NCBI GenBank assembly: GCA_041740995.1
Contig: JBGSKY010000194.1
Span: forward strand, 1 to 21,886
DNA length: 21,886 nucleotides
DNA from: JBGSKY01 sp041740995
GTDB lineage: Bacteria; Planctomycetota; Planctomycetia; Pirellulales; Pirellulaceae
Direction: 5' to 3'
In this document: positions 1 to 7,437 of the stretch, piece after piece
Layout of the letters: every line of letters starts with the position of its first letter
How positions within the stretch are numbered: position 1 is the first letter of the stretch
Program-made: the position numbers and the translations under genes
Notes under the pieces: generated by a model
Databases searched by the model: none
Told to the model about the DNA's origin: nothing
Seen by the model: the letters and a program-made list of their open reading frames with translations, nothing else

Positions 1-102
1 GACTTTGTAAGTTGAAATAGTCGTTACGGCTTAAGCCGCTTTCGTCTTACATGCCCCGGATCATCAGTTTCCACGAGTCACTTTCTATCGGACAACCTTA
101 TT

Positions 103-303
103 ATGTTTGGAATTGGTCAAGGTCAGATTCTTATCCTGCTACTCATTCTTTTGCTGCTTTTCGGCTCGCAAAAGTTACCTTCGCTGATGCGCAATCTAGG
201 TCGCAGCGCAACGGAGTTTAAGAAGGGAATGAGCGACGAGGACCAGGACCCCATCGAGCAAAAAAAAATTGATTCCCAAGACAAAAAATCCGTAAATTCG
301 TAA
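103..303 (+). CDS. tatA: TatA-like twin-arginine translocase subunit
   Basis: A 66-residue protein with TatA architecture: a short N-terminus, one hydrophobic helix (about residues 8-20), the hinge FGSQKLP, then an amphipathic helix (LMRNLGRSATEFKKG) and a charged tail. TatA subunits oligomerise in the inner membrane to form the pathway for folded proteins carrying twin-arginine signals. Residue 8 is Gln, the polar residue found at that position in E. coli TatA; the next gene has Glu there, as in TatB. The length is slightly short but normal for TatA. No SD is visible ahead of the ATG, so the start rests on the motif register. The second Tat gene begins 27 bases after the stop, which suggests an operon. 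No tatC is in the window. Confidence 0.9.
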   Translation: MFGIGQGQILILLLILLLLFGSQKLPSLMRNLGRSATEFKKGMSDEDQDPIEQKKIDSQDKKSVNS

Positions 304-330
304 CGGTTCTGTTTCGGGAGTAATTCGATT

Positions 331-606
331 ATGGGTGGATTGGGATACAGCGAGATGATGCTCTTTGGCGTCATCGCGCTCATATTGTTCGGCGCACGAT
401 TGCCTGAGGTGGCGCGCAACCTCGGTGGCAGCTATCGCGAATTGCGAAAGCATCTCAACGATTTTCAACGCGAGTTTTCTTCGATTGACAAATACGAGCC
501 GCCGAAGAAACCGACTTACGAAAAAGACGAACCGGAAAGCGTAGTGGCCAATAAACCGCCACGGTTCATTCCGCCATCGTCCGAAAACGATAAGACTGAA
601 GTTTAG
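331..606 (+). CDS. tatB: TatB-like (TatA/B family) translocase subunit
   Basis: A 91-residue member of the TatA/TatB family. It begins GLGYSEMML, a register matching the TatB N-terminus, with Glu at residue 8 in the membrane helix (residues 8-20). The hinge LFGARLPEVARNLG follows, then an amphipathic helix to about residue 50 and a Pro/Lys/Glu-rich tail ending near KTEV. In systems with separate subunits, TatB pairs with TatC to recognise signal peptides, while TatA forms the conduit. Placing it as TatB rather than a second TatA rests on Glu8 and the RLPEVAR hinge, so the family is certain and the subunit role is inferred. It is 27 bases downstream of tatA. A weak GGGAG lies about 11 bases before the ATG. 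Confidence 0.82.
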   Translation: MGGLGYSEMMLFGVIALILFGARLPEVARNLGGSYRELRKHLNDFQREFSSIDKYEPPKKPTYEKDEPESVVANKPPRFIPPSSENDKTEV

Positions 607-864
607 TCAGCATCGTTTTCAATTTGTTTCGACTGGGCGATGAGCATCTGCTCGCTAAGGTCTTGATGACCTTGACCTGGGAAAATTTTCGGCAAGTCCG
701 CCGCAAGGCCTAGCGTGCAGATTAGAATCGAGGGACTAGCCGAGTCGGTTCACGTGAATTACTCGCCATAAGTTGCATCGGGCGGACGCCACTTTGCGAT
801 CAAGTTGCTAGCCCGCCATGGACAAATCGTTCCTCCCAGACTTTAAGCAAAGGTTTCTTCCCAT
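607..864 (+). other. Intergenic gap between tat genes and the Tat substrate
   Basis: I see no convincing gene in this 258-base stretch. One inverted repeat stands out: AAGGTC (657-662), a 5-base loop and GACCTT (668-673), about 50 bases after the tatB-like stop. It could be a weak terminator, but no U-tract follows directly; the next T-run is in the palindrome GAAAATTTTC at 681-690. A short reading frame ending near 712 encodes a protein-like stretch (RLGDEHLLAKVL), but it has no good start and is too short to call. Confidence 0.3.
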
Positions 865-1836
865 ATGTTCAGTAATTTTGACCGTCGTCGTTTTATGCAA
901 AGCGCAGCTGTTGCAACAGCCGGCTTGGCAATGACTAAAGCTTCCTTGTTCGCCAACGCGAAAGAAGAAAAGCAGCTTTACGATATTTCTTTGGCTCAGT
1001 GGTCGCTCAACAAAAAATTCTTTAACTTTCTCAAAGGCAATGGCGGCGCGGATTCCAACGCACTCGATCCGCAAGACTTTGCGATCATTGCCAAGAATGA
1101 CTTCGGCATCGAAGCGGTTGAATACGTGAATCAGTTTTACGCCGATGCCGTCAAGGATCCGGGATACCTCAAGGACTTGAAGAAAAAGTCAGAGGATGCC
1201 GGCGTCCGTAACGTGCTCATCATGGTCGACCGCGAAGGCGAGCTTGGAGATCCAAATTTGAAGCAACGCATTACCGCAGTAAGAAACCACATCAAGTGGC
1301 TTGAATGGGCGGCAGAACTCGGTTGCCACGCGATCCGCGTAAACGCTTCCTCGCGAGGCACCTATGAAGAGCAACAGAAGCTGGCGGCCGATGGTTTGCA
1401 TCGCTTGGCCGAAATTGGCGATACATACGACTTGAACGTTATTGTCGAAAACCATGGTGGGCTTTCAAGCCACGGTCGCTGGCTGGCGACGGTCATGGAG
1501 ATGGCTGATCATCCGCGTTGTGGAACGTTGCCAGACTTTGGCAATTTCTTCATCAATCGTGGAGGTAATGGTCAAGCTGTACAAGAGTACGACCGCTACT
1601 TGGGGACATCTGAATTGATGCCCTATGCCAAAGGTGTCAGTGCCAAAACCTATGCATTCGATGACCAAGGTAACGAAACAGCTACTGATTTTGATCGGAT
1701 CATGAAGATCGTTCTTGATGCTGGTTATCGCGGCTATGTCGGCATTGAATTTGAAGGCAATTCCGATCCATACGCTGGCATCAAAGCAACCAAAGCTTTG
1801 TTGGAAAAAGTCCGAACCAAATTCACCAACGCGTAA
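865..1836 (+). CDS. Tat-exported sugar phosphate isomerase/epimerase-like TIM-barrel protein
   Basis: A 323-residue protein with a twin-arginine signal at the N-terminus (DRRRFMQSAAVATAGLAM) and a likely mature start near residue 33. The rest looks like the xylose-isomerase-like TIM-barrel superfamily that includes sugar phosphate isomerases/epimerases. Candidate metal or active-site segments are VIVENHGG (Glu), GTLPDFGNF (Asp) and YVGIEFEG (Glu) on successive beta strands. Segments KGVSAKTYAFD and the C-terminal DPYAGIKATKALLEKV also fit my memory of a planctomycetal subfamily. The substrate cannot be told from sequence. Export by Tat implies folding, perhaps with a bound metal, before translocation. 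Its position just downstream of two Tat subunits is suggestive. The start is the ATG at the signal peptide; an AAAGG lies 11 bases upstream. A strong hairpin follows the stop at 1860-1888. Confidence 0.85.
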   Translation: MFSNFDRRRFMQSAAVATAGLAMTKASLFANAKEEKQLYDISLAQWSLNKKFFNFLKGNGGADSNALDPQDFAIIAKNDFGIEAVEYVNQFYADAVKDPGYLKDLKKKSEDAGVRNVLIMVDREGELGDPNLKQRITAVRNHIKWLEWAAELGCHAIRVNASSRGTYEEQQKLAADGLHRLAEIGDTYDLNVIVENHGGLSSHGRWLATVMEMADHPRCGTLPDFGNFFINRGGNGQAVQEYDRYLGTSELMPYAKGVSAKTYAFDDQGNETATDFDRIMKIVLDAGYRGYVGIEFEGNSDPYAGIKATKALLEKVRTKFTNA

Positions 1837-1859
1837 GTTAAGCGAATTGATTTTTATGT

Positions 1860-1888
1860 TCGTACGGGTCCTCCGAGGGCTCGTACGA
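1860..1888 (+). terminator. 13-bp hairpin after the isomerase-like gene, possible terminator
   Basis: Left arm TCGTACGGGTCCT (1860-1872), loop CCG, right arm AGGGCTCGTACGA (1876-1888). Thirteen pairs form in plus-strand RNA, two of them G-U wobbles. In minus-strand RNA those two would be A-C mismatches, so the structure favours a plus-strand transcript. It begins 24 bases after the stop at 1836. No U-tract follows, so it may be a Rho-type, processing or 3' stabilising hairpin rather than a classical intrinsic terminator. Confidence 0.45.
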
Positions 1889-2135
1889 CTGGAGTTGGTT
1901 GACGTTAGAGGCATTGCTGTCGGGCGCTGCTGAGTCGGCCGATTGTCTCAAGGCAATTGATTTTTGCCTGTCTTTTCGGCGATTGACCTAGCGCTTCATT
2001 CAAATTTAAAGTGCGGGTACCTCGTCGCCGAAGCCCTCAGAATTCGGAGCCTTTTCGCTGGGCAATCCGATCTCTTGCGAGATCGCCTTCCCGGAGATTG
2101 AATGCGGTTGACTCACTAGCCAGTCTTCATGCAAA
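1889..2135 (+). other. Intergenic sequence with two further hairpins
   Basis: This is the middle of the gap between the isomerase-like gene and the phosphoesterase. I find no gene in it. Two small inverted repeats are present: AGGCAA (1951-1956) with TTGCCT (1964-1969), followed by GTCTTTT, which could act as a weak terminator; and CGATCTC (2068-2074) with GAGATCG (2079-2085) around a TTGC loop. The second may be extended by GG/CC at 2061-2062 and 2086-2087. Their roles are unknown. Confidence 0.3.
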
Positions 2136-2219
2136 ACACACGTAATTTGCGTGTGTCAGTCATCGCAATCGCGTAAGCTGTGGCTATCCAAATTCTTGTC
2201 GACACTAATTTTGTGTCGA
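2136..2219. repeat. Pair of similar palindromes upstream of the phosphoesterase gene
   Basis: Two inverted repeats share a geometry: 7-base arms around a 7-base AT-rich centre. The first is ACACACG-TAATTTG-CGTGTGT (2136-2156). The second is TCGACAC-TAATTTT-GTGTCGA (2199-2219). The centres share TAATTT and lie 63 bases apart, close to six helical turns. The second ends 23 bases before the ATG at 2243. They could be operator sites for a dimeric regulator or RNA hairpins in the 5' leader. Both readings are inference. Confidence 0.4.
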
Positions 2220-2242
2220 GCATATTTCACGAGGCAACTTTC

Positions 2243-4276
2243 ATGATCAGTCTATATTCGCTTCGTCGGTTCACGAACACATTAACCGCGACTGTGATAT
2301 TGATGTTTGTTGCTGCATTGCTACTGCCAAAGGTTAACGCACACGAGGACGAGGATGATCACGGCGAGCACACACACGATCGTCCAATTGCCAAGCTTGC
2401 CGAAGTCATGACGACTCGTAGCGCAGCAAAGGTGATTCCGCCGACGAAGGAAGAAGACGTTTTCCACTTTGTGATTTTTGGCGATCGAACCGGCGGCGTT
2501 CCTGCTGGCTTGAAGGTCCTTGAGCAAGCAGTGGTTGATACAAATCTGTTGGACCCCGATCTAGTCATGACTGTTGGAGACCTAGTGCAAGGTTACAACG
2601 AAACTGACGAATGGCTCGCACAGATGACGGAATACAAAGACATCATGAATCGTCTAAAGATGTCATGGTTTCCAGTTGCGGGTAATCATGATGTTTACTG
2701 GCGCGGTCGTGGAAAAGCTCCGGCTGGCCAACATGAAGGGAATTACGAACAGCATTTCGGTCCGCTGTGGTATACGTTTCAACACAAAAACGCGGGCTTT
2801 ATAGTGCTTTACTCCGATGAGGGCGATCCTTCGACCAACGCAAAAGGTTTCAACGAAGGTGTCCTTCAAAATATGAGCGACGACCAGCTTGAATTTCTCG
2901 AAAAATCATTGACCGAGCTGAAATCGCTTGATCATGTTTTTGTGTTTTTGCATCACCCGCGTTGGATCGGAGGGGGATACGCTGGAAGCAACTGGGGTAT
3001 TGTTCACGACAAATTAGTAGCTGCTGGTAATGTTTCGGCAGTATTTGCCGGTCATATCCATCACATGCGATACGATGGCGCAAAAGATGGTATCGAGTAC
3101 TATGCACTGGCAACAACTGGCGGAAGTCTCGCTGCGGATATTCCAGATGCTGGTTTTTTAGATCACGTAAACTTGGTCACGGTTCGTGAAAACAGGTTCA
3201 GCGTTGCGGCATTGCCAGTCGGTGCAGTGATAGATCCCAAAGAATTCACACCTGAGTTCTTAGAGCAAGTCGAATTGGCGCGAACGATCAGGCCAGAATG
3301 GCTCAGCGAGCCGGTAATATTGCAGCCTGATGGCTCAGCCAACGGAAGCGTCATTCTGAAGTTGACAAATCCTTGTGCACATGAGGTTCTAGTCAGTGTC
3401 TCATTCCCAGGCTCCTCGACGTGGCGATCGTCGCTCGATCATCAGCATTTTACAATCGCTCCAGCTCAGTCCATCGATGTCCCGTTCGAAGTCCGTCGTT
3501 TGGCCGTTGACGAACCAGATCAATCCGTACCCGCACTGGAAATGCAAATTGATTATTTGGGAGCCTCATCTCGCGTTCGTCTACCGCTTAGTGAAAATCC
3601 AATTGCGATTGCACTGACTCAAGTTCCTAGCGACTACTTCGACGTTGCGGTGAACCAATGCTTGCAGGTCAGCAGCGACGATTCGGCCATCGGAGTCGCG
3701 GCTAACCAGATCGCATTGCCAGACGGCCCAATGACGTTGGAAGCGTGGGTAAAGCCAATTGACGTCACAGGCTACCAAGCGATCATCGCAAAAACGCAAA
3801 GCTCTGAGTACGCGTTGTTTTCTGATGAAGGCGTGCCGCAGTTCGACATTGATCTGAATGGAAAGTACGTTACTGCGAAAGCGAACGATGTGATGCCGTT
3901 AGACCGTTGGACACACGTAGCTGGAATGTATGATGGAAAATCGGTATCGATTTTCATCGATGGGAAGAAAGTTGCAACGAAGCTTGGTAAAGGTAAGCGT
4001 CGCGTCAACGAGTTGCCTTTGTACATTGGCGCCGATCCAGACGGCGGCGGTCGCCCAACACGCTCGTTTAAAGGGCTGATTGACGAAGTTCGACTGTCAT
4101 CCAAAGCCGTCTACGAGATGGATTTCGTGCCGCAGCAGAAGTTTAAGCCTGATTCGAAAACCGTTTTGCTTTTGCATTTAGATCGCACGCTCGGCCCGTT
4201 TACGCTAGACCACAGCGATTCTGCCGCCAATGGCCTATTAGGCCCGGCGACTCGGCTGGTGCCGTCTGAATTTTAG
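2243..4276 (+). CDS. Exported metallophosphoesterase with C-terminal LamG-type domain
   Basis: A 677-residue exported protein. The frame is open from a GTG at 2180, but the ATG at 2243 is chosen because GAGG sits 8 bases upstream and it starts directly with a signal peptide (about residues 1-33, ending VNA). The mature N-terminus is His/Asp/Glu rich (HEDEDDHGEHTHD). A calcineurin-like phosphoesterase domain follows, with GDRTGG (80-85), GDLVQGYNE (112-120), GNHD (147-150), FLHHPRW and GHIHH (270-274), the usual two-metal ligands. The first motif reads GDR rather than GDxH. From about residue 492 a concanavalin-like LamG/pentraxin domain is visible (MTLEAWVKP, RWTHVAGMYDG, LPLYIGADP, GLIDEVRLS), which commonly binds carbohydrate. 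Phosphodiesterase or phosphatase activity is likely; the substrate is unknown. It appears to be monocistronic. Confidence 0.88.
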   Translation: MISLYSLRRFTNTLTATVILMFVAALLLPKVNAHEDEDDHGEHTHDRPIAKLAEVMTTRSAAKVIPPTKEEDVFHFVIFGDRTGGVPAGLKVLEQAVVDTNLLDPDLVMTVGDLVQGYNETDEWLAQMTEYKDIMNRLKMSWFPVAGNHDVYWRGRGKAPAGQHEGNYEQHFGPLWYTFQHKNAGFIVLYSDEGDPSTNAKGFNEGVLQNMSDDQLEFLEKSLTELKSLDHVFVFLHHPRWIGGGYAGSNWGIVHDKLVAAGNVSAVFAGHIHHMRYDGAKDGIEYYALATTGGSLAADIPDAGFLDHVNLVTVRENRFSVAALPVGAVIDPKEFTPEFLEQVELARTIRPEWLSEPVILQPDGSANGSVILKLTNPCAHEVLVSVSFPGSSTWRSSLDHQHFTIAPAQSIDVPFEVRRLAVDEPDQSVPALEMQIDYLGASSRVRLPLSENPIAIALTQVPSDYFDVAVNQCLQVSSDDSAIGVAANQIALPDGPMTLEAWVKPIDVTGYQAIIAKTQSSEYALFSDEGVPQFDIDLNGKYVTAKANDVMPLDRWTHVAGMYDGKSVSIFIDGKKVATKLGKGKRRVNELPLYIGADPDGGGRPTRSFKGLIDEVRLSSKAVYEMDFVPQQKFKPDSKTVLLLHLDRTLGPFTLDHSDSAANGLLGPATRLVPSEF

Positions 4277-4448
4277 CTAAACGCTACCGGCTATTTTGCA
4301 TCGAGTACTGGTATTTCAGCTTCTCCAAACTCGCATCAAGTGTTTCTTGAGGTTTTTCATTCTTGCATTGATCAGATTGAGCGATGGAGTAATCGAGCTT
4401 TCGACAGGACGATTCGTCGAATCACAATGTTTTCCTGATCAGTGGGCT

Positions 4449-4477
4449 TTGAAGAACAATTAGCGTACCGATATACT
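4449..4477 (+). promoter_or_regulatory. Sigma70-like promoter for alaS
   Basis: TTGAAG (4449-4454) and TATACT (4472-4477) are separated by exactly 17 bases. They match the housekeeping consensus at 4 of 6 and 5 of 6 positions. Transcription would start near 4484, giving an alaS leader of about 95 bases. The order, spacing and position fit alaS. The call rests on a consensus developed for other bacteria. Confidence 0.55.
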
Positions 4478-4531
4478 CGACGGCCACGAAGCGAGTCTTG
4501 GCCAGAGATCCTTTCCCTTTAGGTCGGTACG
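4464..4531. repeat. 8-base inverted repeat flanking the predicted alaS transcription start
   Basis: CGTACCGA (4464-4471) and TCGGTACG (4524-4531) are perfect inverted copies 52 bases apart. The left arm lies in the promoter spacer and the right arm lies in the leader, so they straddle the predicted start near 4484. An 8-base match at this distance could arise by chance in a 300-base region, so functional significance is uncertain. Confidence 0.35.
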
Positions 4532-4579
4532 AAGACGCGAAAACCTTGGAATTCCAGTTTAGGAAGCATTACATCCGTC

Positions 4580-7411
4580 ATGAAAACCGACGAATTACGC
4601 GAAAAATACCTCGAGTTTTTTGAATCAAAGGGGCACCATCGCCAAGGAAGCGACGTCTTGGTTCCAACTTGGGATCCGTCCGTCCTGTTCACACCGGCAG
4701 GAATGAATCAGTTCAAAGACCACTTCTTGGGCAAGGTCAAACTGGAATTCACTCGTGCCACGACTTGCCAGAAATGCTTGAGAACGGGCGATATCGATAA
4801 CGTAGGACGGACTGCATTCCACCACACGTTCTTTGAGATGCTGGGAAATTTCAGTTTTGGCGACTACTTCAAAAACGAAGCGATCCAATGGGCTTGGGAA
4901 TTCCTGACCGATAAGAAGTGGCTTGCAATCGATCCCGATCGGTTGACCGTCACAGTGTACAAAGACGATGACGAAGCGGCGAATTTTTGGCACGAAAAAA
5001 TCGGCTTGCCAACGCAGCGTATCTCACGCATGGAAGAAGATGAAAATTTCTGGCCTGCGAGTGCCCCGAGCCAAGGTCCCGATGGCGTTTGCGGACCTTG
5101 CAGCGAGATTTACTACACTCTCGAAAATGGCAAGAACGTCGAAATTTGGAACCTCGTCTTTACGCAATTCAATCGTGTCGGCGAGCCGCCCGATAACTTG
5201 CGTCCGCTGCCGAGTAAGAATATCGATACTGGCATGGGGCTGGAGCGAACTGCCAGCGTGTTGCAAAACAAGCCGAGCAACTTTCATATCGATTCGTTGT
5301 TCCCGATTGTGCAAGCCGCTTCGCAAGTTTGCGACACGGCTTACTCATACGACAGCGACGAAGGTCGTCGTCTGCGTCGCATCACGGACCACGTTCGGGC
5401 GTGTACTTTCGCAATCCATGAGAACGTTTATCCGGGGCCTAAGAAGGCTCGCTATGTTATCAAGCGATTGCTGCGTCGCGCTGTGCTGGACGGTTATCAG
5501 CTAGGAATGAAGGCCCCGTTTTTGCATCGATTGGTGCCAGTTGTCGCAGAGATGATGGCGCGACCCTATCCAGAGTTGATGGACACAATCGAGCGAGTCA
5601 GTAGTGTCATGCAACGTGAAGAAGCCGACTTCTTCCGAACCATCGATTCTGCCATGGACCGCATCAATCGTGTGTTTCTCGATATGAAATCGTCGAGCAA
5701 AGTGATGATTGACGGCCATGAAGCGGCTGGTTTGTACCAGACCTATGGCGTGCCACCAGAATTGTTCCAACAGCTCGCTGCTGAAAATGGCTTCACCTTT
5801 GATTGGGATGGCTATCGTGAAGCGATGCAGGCTCACGAAATTATCAGCGGCGATGATCAAAAAGAACTTTTCAAAACCGGTCCAATCGAAACACTGAAAG
5901 AAGCATTGCGATCATCGAATTTCGTCGGCTATGAAATGACGAAAACATCAGCGACCTTGAAAGGTATCGTCGTCGGTCAATCAAAAAACGAACGACTGGT
6001 CCCCTCGGTTGATAGCGACGATCCCGAAGCCGAGCACGTGCGTGTTGTACTGGATCAGACACCGTTTTACGCTGAGAGTGGTGGTCAAGTCGGTGACGTC
6101 GGTATCATCGGCGGGCCGAACGTCCAGTTCGAAGTCGCTGACACACAAAAATCTGGCGACTTGTTTGTCCATACCGGTCGATTAGTTAAAGGTTCATTGC
6201 AGGAAGGGATGAGCGTCGCCGCGACCGTAGATTCGTCTCGACGTGACGGCATCCGACGAGCGCACTCGGCGACTCACGTGCTGCACCACGCTCTACAGAA
6301 AGTCGTTGGATCTCACGCACAACAACAAGGCAGCAAGGTTGACTACGATTGGTTGCGATTCGATTTCACCAATCAAGAAGCGTTGACAGAAAGTCAGCTC
6401 GAAGAGATCGAAACGATCTGCAATCAGCGTATCGCAGAATCGCAACCCATATCATGGAAAAACATTTCGTTGACTGACGCTCGTGCGGCAGGTGCGATGA
6501 TGCTCTTTGGTGAAAAATATCCAGACCCTGTGCGGATGGTAAGTATGGGCGAATTTTCTCGCGAGTTGTGCGGTGGGACCCATGCCGAAAACACCAAAGA
6601 CATTTCTCTGGTTCAAATTTTGAACGAGGAAAGTATCTCTGCTGGTACACGTCGAATCACCGCGTTGACTGGCCAGCGTGCGCTGGAGTATCTCGAACAA
6701 ACCAAGCGAACTGCGATTGCGGCGGCTCAGCGTCTGAGTAGTTCCATTGCTGACTTACCGCTAATTGCCCAAGAGCTGATGCAAACCGTTCGGAAGCTCA
6801 AGAAACTTGTCGGCGGTACATCGTCCGAATTGCTTCCGCCAATAGTTGGCAATGCGTCAACGACTGCGAAGTCGAAGCTTGACCATGAAGCAGTCTCTTC
6901 AACAGCCATGCGGGCTGCAGTTCGTCAGACCGCTCGGATTTTTAACGTCTCGGGAGATGAGATTCTCTCGCGTTTGGAATCGTTGCTTGCCGACCAGGAT
7001 ACGCTGCGAAATCAAATCGAAAACGCATCGTCTGGCTCCGCAATTTCGGTCGAAGACTTGATTGCCAGCGGTGAAATCTTGTCAGGCGTTCGATTGATTG
7101 TACAACGAGTCGATGGTGCCAATCCCGCGCTGATGCGTCAATGGATCGACAAAATTCGCCAGTCCAGTCAAGAACCGACAGCGATTATGTTGGCCGCGCC
7201 GGCGGAGGACGACAAAGTCACACTTATCGCCAGTGTCAGTCAGGACTTGGTTAAATCAGGCAAGTCTGCTGGGAAGTGGATTGGACCCGTCGCGAAAATT
7301 CTCGGTGGCGGCGGCGGTGGCAAACCTGACTTGGCCCAAGCTGGTGGCCGCGATATTTCTAAAATAGACGACGCGTTAAAACAAGCGAAAGCGACCTGGG
7401 CCTCGTTCTAA
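4580..7411 (+). CDS. alaS: Alanyl-tRNA synthetase
   Basis: A 943-residue class II synthetase that charges tRNA-Ala with alanine in the cytoplasm. The N-terminal catalytic core opens with FFESKGHHRQGSDVLVP (13-29) and contains FTPAGMNQF and the FHHTFFEMLGNFSFGDYF block with the aspartate of motif 2. The tRNA-binding helices and the editing domain follow; the editing zinc site is HSATH (562-566) with CGGTH (Cys664, His668), which clears Ser- and Gly-tRNA-Ala. The C-Ala domain ends with the glycine-rich GGGGGGKPDLAQAGG. Every expected module is present; the length exceeds that of E. coli (876) through insertions. The start is the ATG at the canonical N-terminus, with AGGAAG about 13 bases upstream. 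A promoter at 4449-4477 and an inverted repeat around the predicted start suggest regulation. It converges on the next gene with only 26 bases between stops. Confidence 0.98.
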   Translation: MKTDELREKYLEFFESKGHHRQGSDVLVPTWDPSVLFTPAGMNQFKDHFLGKVKLEFTRATTCQKCLRTGDIDNVGRTAFHHTFFEMLGNFSFGDYFKNEAIQWAWEFLTDKKWLAIDPDRLTVTVYKDDDEAANFWHEKIGLPTQRISRMEEDENFWPASAPSQGPDGVCGPCSEIYYTLENGKNVEIWNLVFTQFNRVGEPPDNLRPLPSKNIDTGMGLERTASVLQNKPSNFHIDSLFPIVQAASQVCDTAYSYDSDEGRRLRRITDHVRACTFAIHENVYPGPKKARYVIKRLLRRAVLDGYQLGMKAPFLHRLVPVVAEMMARPYPELMDTIERVSSVMQREEADFFRTIDSAMDRINRVFLDMKSSSKVMIDGHEAAGLYQTYGVPPELFQQLAAENGFTFDWDGYREAMQAHEIISGDDQKELFKTGPIETLKEALRSSNFVGYEMTKTSATLKGIVVGQSKNERLVPSVDSDDPEAEHVRVVLDQTPFYAESGGQVGDVGIIGGPNVQFEVADTQKSGDLFVHTGRLVKGSLQEGMSVAATVDSSRRDGIRRAHSATHVLHHALQKVVGSHAQQQGSKVDYDWLRFDFTNQEALTESQLEEIETICNQRIAESQPISWKNISLTDARAAGAMMLFGEKYPDPVRMVSMGEFSRELCGGTHAENTKDISLVQILNEESISAGTRRITALTGQRALEYLEQTKRTAIAAAQRLSSSIADLPLIAQELMQTVRKLKKLVGGTSSELLPPIVGNASTTAKSKLDHEAVSSTAMRAAVRQTARIFNVSGDEILSRLESLLADQDTLRNQIENASSGSAISVEDLIASGEILSGVRLIVQRVDGANPALMRQWIDKIRQSSQEPTAIMLAAPAEDDKVTLIASVSQDLVKSGKSAGKWIGPVAKILGGGGGGKPDLAQAGGRDISKIDDALKQAKATWASF

Positions 7412-7437
7412 CAACGTTGTCGGTGAATGAAATTGGC

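Larger units (their letters stand above)
4277..4579 (+). other. 303-base gap holding the alaS control region
   Basis: I find no gene here. The right half contains a good promoter (4449-4477) and an 8-base inverted repeat around the predicted transcription start, both listed separately. Within the predicted leader, GGCCA (4482-4486) can pair with TGGCC (4499-4503), in competition with ACTCG (4475-4479) and CGAGT (4492-4496). The left half (4277-4440) shows no clear signal or strong terminator for the preceding gene. I saw no T-box features. Confidence 0.4.

Noticed and set aside
27..38. Palindrome CGGCTTAAGCCG as a terminator for a gene left of the window
   Set aside because: The stem is only four base pairs around TTAA with a broken T-run after it, and no upstream gene can be identified.
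4277..4579. T-box leader ahead of alaS
   Set aside because: No T-box sequence or clear antiterminator/terminator pair is visible, and the predicted leader of about 95 bases is too short.
4968..5504. A 178-codon frame inside alaS
   Set aside because: It is a shadow of alaS in another frame, with an implausible Arg/Cys/Ser-rich translation.
7411..7420. Palindrome ACAACGTTGT between converging alaS and the hydrolase gene as a bidirectional terminator
   Set aside because: It has no loop and no T-tract, so it would not fold well as RNA.
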